A stretch of 64,000 bases of DNA from Gymnogyps californianus (taxonomy: Eukaryota > Chordata > Aves > Accipitriformes > Cathartidae), in contig NC_059482.1 in assembly GCF_018139145.2 (NCBI RefSeq), positions 7,121,294 to 7,185,293 of the forward strand, given 5' to 3'. The notes below the pieces were generated by a model. It made no database searches, was not told the origin of the DNA, and saw nothing but the letters and a program-made list of their open reading frames with translations. Positions 12,501 to 25,415 of this stretch are shown here, one piece after another; position 1 is the stretch's first letter, and every line of letters begins with the position of its first letter. A program made the position numbers and the translations under genes.

Positions 12501-15419
12501 GCTAAGCAGCCGTCCACACTCTCTCTCAAAAACACATCCATCCAACTGCCTGGGACGCAACGGTGTTCAGCAGCCACGGAGAAGTATGTGTCATACCTAA
12601 CGGAGCATAGAAAATGGGCCACCTTCATTGCTGGCATAACTCAAAGGGCTTGTACCAGTGATGAATTTAGGCCAATACTTCAGGACATGTGCTATATCAT
12701 ACTACCCAAATATTCTTTTATTCTGCTGATTTGAAGAGCGAGTCTATTCAACTTGTTGCTCAGAAGCCTGCATAGCCCTGTAGCAAAAAAAGGGTTACAT
12801 CATCAGTACAATAAAATCATTTCATGACCTATTTGATCCAAAGTATCTCTTCTTAGTAGTGAAACATTTTAAAGAGAGAATTCTGAATGTCCGTTAAATG
12901 ACTGTTGCAAAGACTGCATGAGAAAGTAAGAAAACTCACAATGTTACCCTCACCAAAGCCAAAAATAAAAGTCACGTGAGTATCTTGAGCATAAACCGAG
13001 ATAACCCAGACATAGCTAAGTCTTGGATATCACACAACTGTTGTTGTCACACGTGCTAGGAAGAGAACATCATACTAAATTAACGTCTACTGCTCCTCTA
13101 CTGACATGTTACTTTACATAGAATAACTGAATTTATATCAAAATTGAAACCACAGTAATATATTCAACTATCAGCAGAGTAAAATTGATCAGTGCACAAA
13201 TAAGTAAACCTGAGGAAAATGTTGAGAAAATGCTACTGGCATTTCAGTTTTGTAGAAAAACTATTCTGAATATTTAAAAAGAGATGAATTACTACTAAGA
13301 ATAAACTAAACATGGATGTGACACTGTACTCATAGCATAGGGTACTGCCAGACTTAACAAGCTTGCATGGAGCTACAGCCACTCAGGTTTATGACCACCA
13401 TTATGAAATAGCTCATTACTCCTTGAAGAAAAACTTTCTATACAAGTGGTAAGAAAGAGGAAAGGCCAGGAAAGAATGCTTGAAGTATGCATAAAATGCT
13501 ACATGTCACATACATGAAGATATTGCGGGACTTTTCAAGAAGATATTGTGGGAAAAGAACCTTCACTGCAACTTCATGTTCTTGGGTCATTCTTTGACTT
13601 AAATATAATGCATCTCAAAAAGGTGTAAGCTGCATTGCATCCGAGTACTATGTCCAGCCATTTATTTCTTCAAAACAATACACATGGAAGTGTCAAGGAT
13701 TGTTTCTTCCAAAGAAAATTCCTTTTCAGAACTACCAATGAGTGCTTATACTAAAGGTCAAATTTGAACCATTCAAAAACCTTCAGTTCCAAGTGGATGA
13801 ACATTCTTGGATACACAAAAGGCTAATATAAGCAGTCACTTTGACTAGAGTCCCATGGAAAACACTGGGTGACAAAAGCCCCTTACAGCAATCTGCAAGA
13901 AGGAGAAATAAATTAATCAAACTGCCAAACGAAGAAGGCTGGCTTTGACCTCCTTCTGATCTCATTACTTCTCTATTACCCTTTTGAAAAACATCCTCTT
14001 ACAAAGATCACTAATTGAAGATTATGTGGAGGGGAATCGCACCTCTCCATCACCGTGGTAACTTTGACTCATTTGTCATTCTAATAATTCACTTCTTTTC
14101 TTTTCTGAACAGACAGAGACACTAATAGACTATCATCAGTTAAAAAGGCAATTTTTCCATTTAATTGCACTCATTAAATACTGCACTAGAACAATTGGAA
14201 AAGCAATACTCTCAATATTTAATCATACAATAGCAATAATGAAACATTACTTCAAAACAAACGTGGAAACATGTAGGATGACATAAAATGCTTGTTGTAA
14301 CTTCTGGAGCATCAACATATTTTCTGGTAAAGACATTTGAACCTTATTTCCTTACTTTTTTTGATAATTGGGTATATGAAAGGAGCGGACTAACAGCATT
14401 GACTACAGCTATGCATTAGAGTGAAACCAGTGGGCAAAATCCTTCATAATTACCTCATCTCTCTTGCCACTGAACCATGACAATAGAAAGGATTTCATAA
14501 ACCAAAACAGCGAGTCAGTGTATTTGTGGAAAACATTGAACAAGACTGGATTTGCACACTATTTTACTGGAACAAATTGTATCACTTAGGGATGTAATTG
14601 AAGATAAAAAGGTTAATCACACTGGTACAGTGACTGCAATGGGCACAGTCATCAGGTGTCTATTTGCCTGGGATATCTTATTTTCCATCTTCTACAGAAA
14701 TCGTACATCTGTCTTCAGTGTAACTGCATTCCCATTATAGAAAGTTCACTACAGTTTAACTACTAACATAACATAGTAGGAGCTACAATAAAACCTTTGT
14801 GTTGAGGAGATGTGCAGAAAACTTAGCAGTGCCCGCTTCAATTTCAGATGTCACAATACACAATGGCTGTCAAGAAATGTTTCTATTTTTACTGCAGTTC
14901 TATCTATAAGCGTAAACACACAAAACCCAGTCAAGCAGTCAGGCTAACTTCACTGGGACTATTCCTGTCAATAGATACTACTTTATCTGTCATTTTCTAT
15001 CTAGCTTTCCTATAGCACCAAATCATTTAAATATTTCATTTAGGATTTGATGAGCACAGTAATCAGGGTTAGTAACTGATATCCAAGCGCGCTTTGCCAT
15101 TCTAAATTACAGCCTTTAAAACTGAGCAAGTTAAAATTTTTAGAAGGGAAACAGAAATACTAGAAAGCCGTTTGGTTTGAACTACATATTTGCAAGATAC
15201 CCATTTCTCCCAACCACTGCACACACTGAGTAGTATCTTCACTTACGAATATTCCAGCTCAAATCAATCAGGCTATCCCATAGATACAATGCTCTGCTTG
15301 TTCAGTGGAAGAAATGAGGGGTAATCAGTAAAAGGAAAGAACAGATGTTTTAAAAAACAGTTATCTGGGCTACCTTAGCTAGGAAAAGATGCACGAAGTG
15401 TAGTATCTCCTTAATCAAT
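12501..15419. other. Non-coding AT-rich DNA
   Basis: No supported gene. The stretch contains a 23-bp-period duplication (13516-13553, listed separately). Bases 14930-14975 weakly resemble the amniote repeat listed at 15420 (a TTCACTGGGACTATTCC word). Nothing else was recognised. Confidence 0.65.
13516..13553 (+). repeat. Diverged tandem duplication, 23-bp period
   Basis: GAAGATATTGCGGGA at 13516-13530 recurs as GAAGATATTGTGGGA at 13539-13553. The single difference is C to T at a CpG, as expected from methyl-cytosine decay. The 8-base spacer is not fully repeated after the second copy. Confidence 0.85.
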
Positions 15420-15475
15420 TATTTATTCAACACTTGCATGTGAGTAACCTTATTGATTCCAGTGAGACTAAGTGC
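15420..15475 (+). mobile_element. Ancient amniote interspersed repeat relic
   Basis: The words ACTTGCATGTGAGTAACC, then TTATTGATTCCAGTGAGACTA, follow an old repeat common in turtle, crocodile and bird DNA, where a CATGTGAGTAGTCC block precedes ATTGACTTCAATGGGACTA. It is short and diverged. I cannot give a reliable database family name from memory. Confidence 0.45.
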
Positions 15476-15668
15476 TAGACCAATATGAAAGAAAATGACA
15501 GCAGGACAGGAAGTCAAGAAGCATCATGCAAGGCCAGGTCAGAAAGGCTAAGACGTGTAAGATAGTGGCATATTCAATTTAGGAGAAATTGTAATTGAGT
15601 TTTATTCTTCTAACTACAAATCTTAATATCATAAAGTTTTCAATGACAAATCTCTATGTGTAACGTTT

Positions 15669-15700
15669 TATAGTCAGGGAACAGTCCCTGAATGACTATA
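15669..15700. repeat. Imperfect inverted repeat
   Basis: The arms TATAGTCA (15669-15676) and TGACTATA (15693-15700) are exact complements. An inner GGGA/TCCC stem encloses a 4-base loop, with four unpaired bases on the 3' side. The total is 12 pairs. An alternative inner pairing is the 7-bp stem TCAGGGA/TCCCTGA. Confidence 0.8.
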
Positions 15701-18700
15701 GTACATGAATTAAATATACAGTGATACCAAGGATCTTATTTATACATAGCTTTTAATATAGTTATTTATATGTTATTATAACCTATACAACTTGTAACTT
15801 GTTATATAAATTCTAACTTACATTATATTTAGCCATTACTCCTTTTAAACAGAATTTCACATCCCTTTAAAATCATACCTAACTATTGTTAAACTAGCAG
15901 CTGTTGTCCAGATCAGGAGCTGATGGACATCACATGAGTGCATACAGCAAGGAAAGAGCAATTCTGAAGAGCAGGTAACGGGGCAGCGGGGGTAAACACA
16001 TCCTCCCATCATTCTACTGTTCTGAAATGCTCCATCATTTACAATGTTCAAGAGCAGAAGCGTAAGATGTCTTCATGGATTCTGTGATAGAAAGTGCTTG
16101 AAAAAACTTGCTTTTCTTTCACCCCAAAATCTCTCTAGCCAGCCAGTTAAACAAAAATAAGCAACACAAGATATATTCTAACAGAGTAAGTTAGTAAAGC
16201 AACATGAGAAGTTTAAATCATTCACAGGACCCATACATGAGGGCCAAAAACATTTGCAAACCCTACTGATTTAGTATAAAAAAATTATGCCTGATGTTAG
16301 ACAAAAGCAGAGAGCAAGGCTAGACGAGGCTACCTAGACACATTTCAGAATTTCAGAGATAAGAGTATATTTAATCAGGGTTCTCCTCAGAGTTGTGAGG
16401 TATGTTTTTCATAACCTTTACTGTTCAGTACTCAAGTTGAACATCTAGACATAATGAGTCATAAATGGCTTGTATGAAAAGAGTGAGTAGTTATAATATA
16501 CAAATGAATGATACATAATGACTATATAGTAAAAAAAGAGTGTCTTTTGGAGGGGTGCAGTAAAAAAGGAGAAAGATTTTGCAGAAAATAAAATTCTAAC
16601 AAAATACCATAGTTTGATACTTAAAGTGCAAGTAAAGAATCCCCCATAAAGCCACAAAATACCATTATGCTCATTTAGAAAGAAAAGAAGCATTCATTTT
16701 CATTCCAGTTCAGATGTAAAATTGCCTGCAAGCATAACACTTGAACGCGTGCTTTTTCCTTCAGAACATGTTCTTGCACAAATTCCAGCTGAGGGTACAA
16801 TCAGGCTTTTAGAGGGGCACAGGGAGAAGCAAGGAATGTCTCCCCTTGCACATGTGCTTTCCAGATTCATCTGTGTAACTGGCTTCTGCCTAATTCTCAG
16901 CATGAGAATAAGCTGTATGCCAAGGCTATCTTGTGGTTAAGAAAATGTAACCTGTTATGCTCCATTATCTAAACAGGATTGAAAGTGGTTTTTCTGACCC
17001 GCTCCCCCATCCTTCATCTATTTTTACATATATTAGAAGTAAAACCGGTTTTTCAATCTGTAATCCAATAACTGCAATATTCTAGGCTGTTGTCCAGCCC
17101 ATGTGAAGCCCAGTTACTAAAAAGGATAGCCAGTATTAAAACAAGGAAATGATTCTCAGCAATGCAGTGCAGCATTATAAAACCTTCTTCACTTACATGT
17201 GCTTATTCTTAATGATACAGCAGTAATCTTTCATCTTGAGTGAATTCAACTTTTTTCTCCATATTGATTGCTTGTTTGGTGTTGAGATATGAAAATTTCA
17301 AGAAAAAAATTACATTATTACTGATAGACCTGCTGTATCAATAACCCCATCTTCATTCTCAGATTTTCCTTGTTTCAAGCCAGCAGATGGTAATAAAAAT
17401 GCCCTGTGTTGGCAGATCTATACGTTCTCGCCATGAGCAAGTAAGTCAAGACACAAAAGGAGCGACAATCATCAGGCTTTTCATCCTCAGAACGTACTCA
17501 GTAAGAAAGAGATAAAGCACAAATGGACTATTTTCTTTACCCACCCATTCCAACATGTGTCAGACTCTTTTTCCCCAATATATGCATGCAAAACTCCATT
17601 GGGAAAGCAAAAATATAAACAGGTTGAAAATGAGAACTAACAAGTTTACGTAAGATGAGTCCACCGGTGCATATTAAATTCTTTAAGTGGGTGCAGCCTC
17701 CAGCTCTGACAGTACCCAAACTGCCACTTACTGAAGACCAGAAGGGCAGACCAAAGGAAAAATCATTCTGTACATATTCTGTTACTTACTCTCCCTCTTT
17801 AACCATCCTGCTATTGACCATCATTTGAGACAGCGCACAGGACCTGATGAATTTTCAGTTTGACTCAAATGCTGTACTTAGAATTTTAATACTAAAATCT
17901 CAAATGATAAAAAGCAGATAAAATGGCTTTATACCAGCCATTATAAGACTTTTATTCTAATGGTTTACTTTCATTCACCTTCAGTTTTGCATAGGCAGCC
18001 CAGAGAAATTGAGTCAATATACCTGTATGTACATAACATGATTTATTGTCTTCTCACTAGAGACATCAAGTGTAACCTTAGGTTGATGCTTTATCGATTC
18101 AATATCTATCATGTAAAGGATATAAAATTAGTTTCCTGTGTTTAAGACCAGTAGTCCACAAACGTACAAACTTGCCTTCCAGCACCTGAACCGGGTATTG
18201 TGGCCACAGTGTGAGCAATGACAAGGACTAGTGTCAGGTAACTTTAACTTAGAAATCAAAATCCTGATCAAAGCATGCAGAAATGCAGAAATTAATAGGT
18301 TGGGCATAGGAATTTTACCCATTCAAAGAAACTTCGGGAAAAAATGGACTACAGTCAAGCCTACTCCTCACTACTCAGTGATCATTGTGAATATGGCACA
18401 TGACATATACCTAATGCATTTACAAAATATTTCTCATTTATCTAGCTACTTGCTTCCAAAGATTTCAACATTTAAAGAAACCTAGGCAGAACATCTAAAC
18501 AACAACAATCTATGCACATTACGCATTTCAAAGGTAGTAAAGTTATGGCAGAGATGAATGAAATAACCTCATCAAAAGCTAAAGTAGCAGCACAGAGAGG
18601 AATAAAGCCTGCCTCCAAGAAGCCATAAATCCAGTCTCAATTCCTGTGTTCTCATCCCTCTCTATGTTTATTTGGCTAGAAGGGAGAAAAAAATTAAAAC

Positions 18701-20324
18701 CTAATTTTTCAGAAGGACTAGTAGCAAACCTTGATACCAGCAGAAAAAAACAGGGTAATTTATAGAGTTGAGAGAAAATGCAAACTAGGTCACTTATGGT
18801 ATAAACTAAGCAAATGCTACTATACGCAAAAAGTAGATCATATAATTTAAATAAATAAATAAAGCGCAACTCGACTTTTAAAGTATTGGTTTAAAAACAA
18901 ACTACGGGGGAAAAAAACCAAGGCCTTGCATTCTTAAATGTTACAACTGATAAGACTTCAAACAAGTCATCGGTGGTCATAAACAGGCAACCACCCTTCG
19001 GCCCTGCTGGTATTCTTATTCCTTCTGAGGCACAGGCAGGAAATAAGGCAAGGAAGGAAAAAAACCTAAACTACATCGTAGGAAGAATAAACAAAGTAGG
19101 CAAAGAACGTATACACTCTGTGCAAAAAACATTCACTAGTAAGCTGATAAAACACATTTTTCTTCTTGCTCTAAAAGTGCTAGGAACTTCTGCATGGAAA
19201 TGCTGAGAAAACATGACAATAAATACTAGAGAAATCTACAGACCATGCACCAGCTGTTTTCAAGCACAAGAAGAAAAATATTTATTGTTCTTCCCTCCCT
19301 TTCAGGTCTGCTCAAGTAAGTGGGCATTGAGATCCAGTTAAGTAGATATTTAACTGGGTGAGATAGGAGCCACTCTTTTTCTGGGTACTTCCAGACATCT
19401 CAGTTGTGCAGTGTGTAAAATATTCCACTTGTGTGACCAGTCACTGCAAAAGGAATTACAAGGAAAATTGCTCTTTTACCGGCATATGAAGGGAGAGAAC
19501 AGGGAAGATGAATTCCCCATGTTCCTATAGATAAGAGAAACTACTGGGCAAAAGCGAAAGGGAAAGCTAATTACCGGGGCAAGCTTAGCCCCCCCATCAC
19601 AGGGACCAGCTCAGTAGATAGGAAACTGCTTTACCACATGTCGAAGAGATCCACCAGTTCTTTCAGAATAGGAAAACCACTGCTAGAGCAACAGATTTTC
19701 TAAGTTAATGACCAAGGACTATATAAAAAGCAAGTGTCTACCACATTTAGATTAAATGAGACGGTGCATGCAACAGTTTTCCAGTTGAAAGCATGGATTA
19801 GTAGAACTACAACAAAATTTGTAAGCAATTATCTTTAAAAAAAAAAAAAAAAAGATATCAGACCACATTTTTCAGTCTCTTTAACACCATAGAAATAACA
19901 GGAAAATAAGAATGCTACTTGTACTTCTTTAGCCTTTCCAATAAAAATGTATTTAGCTGCTTTACAAACATCTACTGTCAAAACAGTCACTTAAATTAAA
20001 ATGATAAGTATAGCAAAATAAGTAATTCAAGTAACTATATAAATCAGCACAAAGGAAAAAAATAAAGCCTGAAATACTCCAAACTTTCGGTCTACATTAA
20101 TTCCCAATTTGCATGCCTAGAGTAGAATGTTTGCTGCAACTACACAGCCTGTAATAAGGACTCGGGGTCTGGCATAACTAGACTGTTCAAAAGAGACTAT
20201 CCTTTTCTCAATTTACGATTACAGAAACAAAATATATAAATATTAAAAGATCCCATCTCATAAGATGCTGAACTCCTAGTGACTTTTAAATAAACCACTA
20301 CGGGAATTCAGCTTTCTTTACAAA
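15701..20324. other. Non-coding AT-rich DNA
   Basis: No supported gene. 15720-15835 is a very AT-rich TTATA-type stretch. A GC-richer segment at 16715-16930 has overlapping frames on both strands and a good isolated plus-strand acceptor near 16763 (TGCTTTTTCCTTCAG), but no convincing partner donor. An (AAAT)n stretch of about four units lies at 18848-18862, and a 17-A run at 19837-19853. Confidence 0.65.
19837..19853 (+). repeat. Poly-A tract, 17 bases
   Basis: An uninterrupted 17-A run with no recognisable retroposon body next to it. Confidence 0.95.
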
Positions 20325-20420
20325 CAAGACCCAAGAGGTTGCTTAAGGTCACAACCTCATTTAGTGACAGAAACAAGAGTTAAAATTCTGGAAATCCTGG
20401 TTTCCAGTCCTATGCTCAGC
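20325..20420 (-). mobile_element. MIR-like SINE relic (reverse)
   Basis: The words TTGCTTAAGGTCACAACC, then AGTGACAGAAACAAGAG, then CTGGTTTCCAGTCC, follow the reverse MIR order (TTGCCCAAGGTCACACAG, then AGTGGCAGAGC, then CTGGTCTCCAGTCC). Divergence is high and the outer ends are gone. Confidence 0.65.
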
Positions 20421-20652
20421 TTGTACACAAGCTTATCTCAGCTTAGATTTTACAACATAGGCAAATACCTTCATCACATGGAAGAACAAAAAAGCAAGTT
20501 CAGTGTTCAGACAAACTGTATTGAGCTGATAACAAATAAATCAATTTTGAGGTTTTTAGCTCCTTTATCAATAGCACTCTTACAAATCGAGAACTTTCTA
20601 ACAAGAAGCTTTGACTGCTGACTATACAATTTCAACTTTTTTTTTTCAAGCG

Positions 20653-20725
20653 TGTGCCAGATTATGCTTACTGGTATAAAACCAGCATAAATTCACTTCC
20701 TCTGGATTTACACTGGTATAGCTAA
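20653..20725. mobile_element. Ancient amniote repeat relic with inverted symmetry
   Basis: The order GTGCCAGATTATGCTTA, then CTGGTATAAAACCAGCATAA, then TCTGGATTTACACTGGTATA, fits an old repeat of turtles, crocodiles and birds. In that repeat a CCAGATTCTG block is followed by CTGGTGTAAATC and its near inverted copy GATTTACACTGGTGTAA. Here the two arms are still visible but mutated. A T10 run lies just upstream at 20637-20646. Confidence 0.5.
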
Positions 20726-20999
20726 AACCCGTTTCTTAAGTCAATAAAACAGGTTTAATAAAAAATAAATTTAAAAGTTACAGTAAAAAGAAAAGATTTT
20801 CCCATAAAAATGTGGTGATACATGTCAAGTACTACAAGTGAGGGTACAGACAGAAAAGATGTATTATTCTGAAATCAGAGGGACTAACTAGAATAATATT
20901 CTATTAAAGGCAAGTTAGTACATCAGAATTTATCCCTGCTATGAAGCTAGAAATCTCAAAATTACTTTTTAGTGGAAACTTTTTTTTTCTAGTCCCAGA

Positions 21000-21465
21000 T
21001 CACCGATGACATATCTAGCTACCACAGTCTTCAGTACCCTGTGCAGCCTCCCCTGCAACCTCCACCCATGCACGCTCTTCTCTCTGGTCCAGGAGCTCCA
21101 TCCACGCTCCTGATGGTTGGGCCCTTCTGTCCTTCCCTGAGCTATATTGTAGGTGTACCTGTCTTGAGCCCTGTCTTCTAGATGGACTTTGGACCTCTGC
21201 TGAAGCCTCATCTCCAAGTCCTGTCTCTAGCCCCACCTTCTGCTGCTCTTGCCTGGACGCCCTGGATGGATCCTGGACCTGAGTCACCCTCTTGCCTTTT
21301 CTGGGACTGTCTGGGGAACTCGTTATCACCACCCTGCTCAGAAGATGCTGTAAGACTGAGCCCTGGTGGGTGCCCTTGGCTTCTGGCTCACTCTCCTTTG
21401 TGAAGCAACCCTGCTTTTGCTGTGCCCTGGCAGTAGCATTGGAATATCTTCCAAACATTAACACA
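21000..21465 (-). other. GC-rich island with an open frame, origin unknown
   Basis: About 465 bases clearly richer in C (plus strand) than the flanks, with repeated CCT/CTG-type words such as CCTGGACGCC, GATCCTGGACCTGAG and CCTTGGCTTCTGGC. The minus strand is open for about 149 codons. It gives a low-complexity, charged E/R/Q/S-rich peptide with no domain I know. The words recall TCCTGGCTCCTG-type relics of LTR retroelements seen in other sauropsids, which would make this an old insertion. A decayed exon or processed pseudogene is the alternative. Confidence 0.35.
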
Positions 21466-24400
21466 ATACACCAACAATGTCGCTCTTTCTCAGCAAAAAC
21501 CTTCTGTGGATCTTACTGTTCTTTTCTGGCTGTTGTACTCTTTCACTGTTTTTCAAGAATTCCCAGTTCTTCTAGGAGTCAGATTTCTGATATAATTCAT
21601 TCTATCATCCCAACATGAAATAAAAACACATCTTCATTTCCATCCACACTGAGACCAATTCAGATTTATTAAGGCTTCTTTGATATTCAGTGATGTCTTA
21701 TAAGCACTAAATCATCATGAAAGCTACATAAGTGAGAGCCTGCAATCCTAAAAAAACCCCAAAACCCAATCAAACAAGAAGTCCTCTGAGAAGTATACAT
21801 CTCCTATAAAGCACAAAGCTTTCTAGAGTTCCCCAGAACAAGCATTGTACATCTACTGCTCCTCCTTTCCTCTTTGGGTGATCAATCACATCCGCCAACA
21901 AGAAGAAATGGAAACACATTCCGATCTCTGGGCTTCTGGGATGGCTAGAAAACCCACAGAGCCCCTCCTCTCATGCAAAAGTAAAACAATAACAATGAGA
22001 ATGAGCTTCAGCTTCATAAGCTTTTAAGATCCTCACCCTTTAAGTGCTGGCCTTAACTTGTCCTTGGACTCCTTACACGCTATCGCTACATAATATGCTC
22101 CATAACCGGCAAGAGACAAGGTCTATCACTACATTTAAAGACAAAACACAGGCATGGATATATTTTTATTCAGTATTCAACAGCATATTAAGAAATTAAC
22201 TTCTGGAATGCTTTCTTTGGTCCTCTCAGGAAAAGTGCCATACATCATTACTTCTACTTTTCATACCCAAGATTTTAAGAAACTGTGCAATTTTGTTTGA
22301 ACAGAAAATATTAAATATAAGGGCAAAGAGGGTATTCACTGTCTCACACCATAATTGTCACCAAAAGAACCTGAGAGATGTTTGTGTTTGTAGAGGGTTT
22401 ATCATACAGACTAATTGGAGGTTAAAAAAGCAAAAAGAACAGCGATAGAAGGGTATGTTTCTGTTTTCAAAACTTGGGCACAGACAGTGGATAGCTACAC
22501 CTGTCAATCCCATGATATTTGGGGAATTTTAAGTCCTGCAAACCAGGCTGAACTTGTTCTGAAAAAAACTCTTGGCAAAGTAGATAGCCTACTGCATGTC
22601 ACACATCCATAAGCCTACTTAGCACAGACTGAGTAACTTTGCATAGCCTATGTGTCTGTTCCTGGCCTGATTCCTCTGGCAATGTAGCCTGAGCAGTTTA
22701 CTGAGGGTTTTACTTATTTCCGTTACAGTAAGAATACTTGGAGGATAACATGGCAAATGACGAACAGAGGACATACAGAGATACCAATTCCAGCGTACGC
22801 AACACTCACTTTTGCAGAACTTCAGATGCTCCAATGACCTTTTGATAAATCAGCAACACAAGGGCATTACTATTGAACAGAACTTACTACAATACTTACT
22901 CCCCTCCAGTGTAAAAGTCTGTATTTAAGCTTCCCTGTGAGATGGCTCAAAGTATTGGACACATTTTACATTTTTTTGTACTTAAGAGCACAATCCTTTC
23001 AAACCTTCACTGCAAGAAACTGGAATTAGTTCCTGCTATATCACAGAACTCAGAAGCTATTTTAAAGAATACTTTCATCACAGCAGAATCAGTTGCAAGT
23101 GCTCAAAAGCCTTCTAAGCATAAGACACTTTTTGAAAATTGCTCATAGATTTTGTGCTTGGTGGTATAATTAACACAGGATGTAAAATTGCCAAAATATC
23201 AGAAAGAGAGAGTCAGATATATTTTAAGTACTTCAGGAGGCAGCCCAGCAAAGCTGTTGATCCATCAAAAGATCAAACTGATGCTGAAAGCATCCTCCAG
23301 TTTACATAATTGTAAATCGAAGGCATGAGCCATAAAACAAACGCAATCTAGACAGTAGATAATGACTCTGATTTGGAGTGAAAGAGCATTGATAACTCTG
23401 CACTAGATAAAAGTGAAAGCTCTAGGAAAACTTACCTAGAAAGAGGTCAAAGGAAATTTGATGTTTAGCAGCCTTAGTTCCAGCCTGATCCGCCGTAACT
23501 AAACTCACACTGAAAACGGGACACTTTCGCAAATTAACATACCAAACAGAAATCTTGTCTTTGCTAATTTTTCGCCCACACCAAATAATCAAGTTTACTC
23601 TATACAATTGAGAAGAAAGCCATTCAAAGAGATTCTGGAGTTTAATGAATGGCAAAAAGAGGGGGTTGGTCAAATTTTAATCTGTTTGACCATGCAAACT
23701 GTATTGAATCTGATAATGTTCATGAGAGGTCTACTGAGGGACTTGCATCCTGTATGAATTATACCCAAGGCTCTTAAATTCATTTGAATGCATTAATTCC
23801 TAACCTAAATCACAGAAAAGTAATATACTGTTATTGTATTTTCAAATGTATACTGTAGCGCAATGCACAAACAGAAGAGTAGCTCATTTATATCATGTAG
23901 ATTCATTAAAAATAAAATCACCTCCTAACTCTGTGTGTGTTGAGTTTTTAGTTGCAAACATTCATATTTCCCATGTGTAGGAAAGGAATAATTTTATACT
24001 TAGGTGTATTCAAGGCTTTGAACTTGATATACATGTAATATTAGAGAAGGAAAATAAAAATATAATGAAAGATTCTCTATTTCATGTGTTAGAAAACAAT
24101 ATGTTTTCCTCATTAAACCCTCAGATATAAATTCTATAAACCATGAAATTACCTTTGAGCCCTTACTGAAATAACCAGTTCACAAATAAATGATCCATGC
24201 AGGAAGAAAAGCGAAGATTAAAATAATAAGAGAAAGTTATATTTTTATATCAGCAGTCAGAAAAAAACAGAGAAAATCCCAAAGAACAATTACTAGTATA
24301 GACGTACGCAATAGAGATTCTACTTGAACAGGTTATCCTGAGCGATTTAATTCAGTCATATTCTGAGATAGCCATTAGTCGTATTTCCCAATATTACAAG

Positions 24401-24764
24401 GAATTAACTCTCACAAGAAATTAAGGCTAATTCGATCAAGGGAAATGTTTGCAGAGCTTTCGTTCCATCAGAGTTCTACCAACAGACACGTTTTTCCATC
24501 CTGTTGTAGAATCTGTACCTGAACAATTAAACATTGCTATTTGAGTTAGCCATTCTTTCTGCCTTCATGAGCATCCTCCCCAATTGTCCATTTCAGTTCT
24601 GCAAAAGAGGCTCAGTTTTTGCTTTGGAGAGCAAAAAGTTAAGAGGAGAGTTACAAAGTTGACTTCCCTGAAGACTGTCAGGCCAATTTTCCAAGAAGTA
24701 GCTAGCTCACGAGCACTTAATGCCATTAAAATTGATCCTACCAAAACAAAGGCAGATTGGGTTA
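21466..24764. other. Non-coding DNA
   Basis: No supported gene. An A/C-rich tract lies at 21750-21770. The rest is AT-rich with short open frames on both strands and no recognised repeat. Confidence 0.65.
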
Positions 24765-25210
24765 ATTGGGAAAGAGCCAGCCGGTGGGATTTGGTGGCCT
24801 TCATCATAGTTCACCATCAACAGCTTTCCCCTCAAAACCACTTACTATTCCCAGGGATGTCACCCCACAGGAATTATTCTCCATTTCTATCACAGTCCTC
24901 ACCAGCCCTGCCCCAGTTTTCTCAGTCTCGCCCCATCACAAGGTGTGGATTTTCCTCAAAAGTCCCCCACATCAACAACGTGGCCACAACTCAGTTCTTT
25001 TTCTGGTGCCTTTACACGGCATTTCGCTACTTTGGGCACTTTGTTGCAGTCGGGTGCTGTTTTGTTAGGCTCAGTGGGCTTCCTAGGTGCGCAGCCCCAA
25101 CTTGGTAGGATGATCTTGAGCCTTTCTGCCCAGCAAAAGCAAGCGCCTGCCTTCCCAATGCAAACACATCTTGCTGTCAAACTACAGGGATTGGAGAGAA
25201 GTCCAGATCC
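24765..25210. other. GC-richer island with overlapping open frames
   Basis: Base composition shifts here. The longest open frame of the window (24584-25108, plus, 174 codons if a non-ATG start is allowed) crosses it, with two more plus frames and one minus frame overlapping. The peptides show no domain or motif that I recognise, and the first third of the long frame lies in AT-rich DNA of different composition. This argues for a chance opening across an old GC-rich insertion. Several CpGs survive at 24908-25090. Confidence 0.35.
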
Positions 25211-25339
25211 GAGAAGACCTTAGTTAACCTATAGAAAACTGAGAACAACCCACCATTTATTCAATACGCTACACTGCAGTTAAATAGGTTTTTAGGGGGG
25301 TTCTTCCTTTTTTCTTAAAGTATCTTTCAAAGCATTTTA

Positions 25340-25415
25340 CCAGCGCCATGAGCAAAAGTAGATTTATTTTAGAGATACAGAAACTCAGGAACAGAAAGAT
25401 TAAATTACTGCATTA
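25340..25415 (-). mobile_element. MIR-like SINE relic (reverse)
   Basis: TTTTAGAGATACAGAAACTC, then AGGAACAGAAAGATTAAATTACTG, follows the TTTTACAGATGAGGAAACTGAGG / CACAGAGAGGTTAAGTGACTTG order of reverse MIR. Only this part of the element can be recognised. Confidence 0.6.

Noticed and set aside
16715..16930. Exon after a strong plus-strand acceptor near 16763
   Set aside because: The acceptor is good, but no consensus donor closes the interval and frames are open on both strands, so there is no coding direction.
24584..25108. Open frame of 174 codons as a gene
   Set aside because: It has no ATG at the start, no recognisable domain, crosses a composition boundary and overlaps other frames. 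No splice or promoter context supports it.
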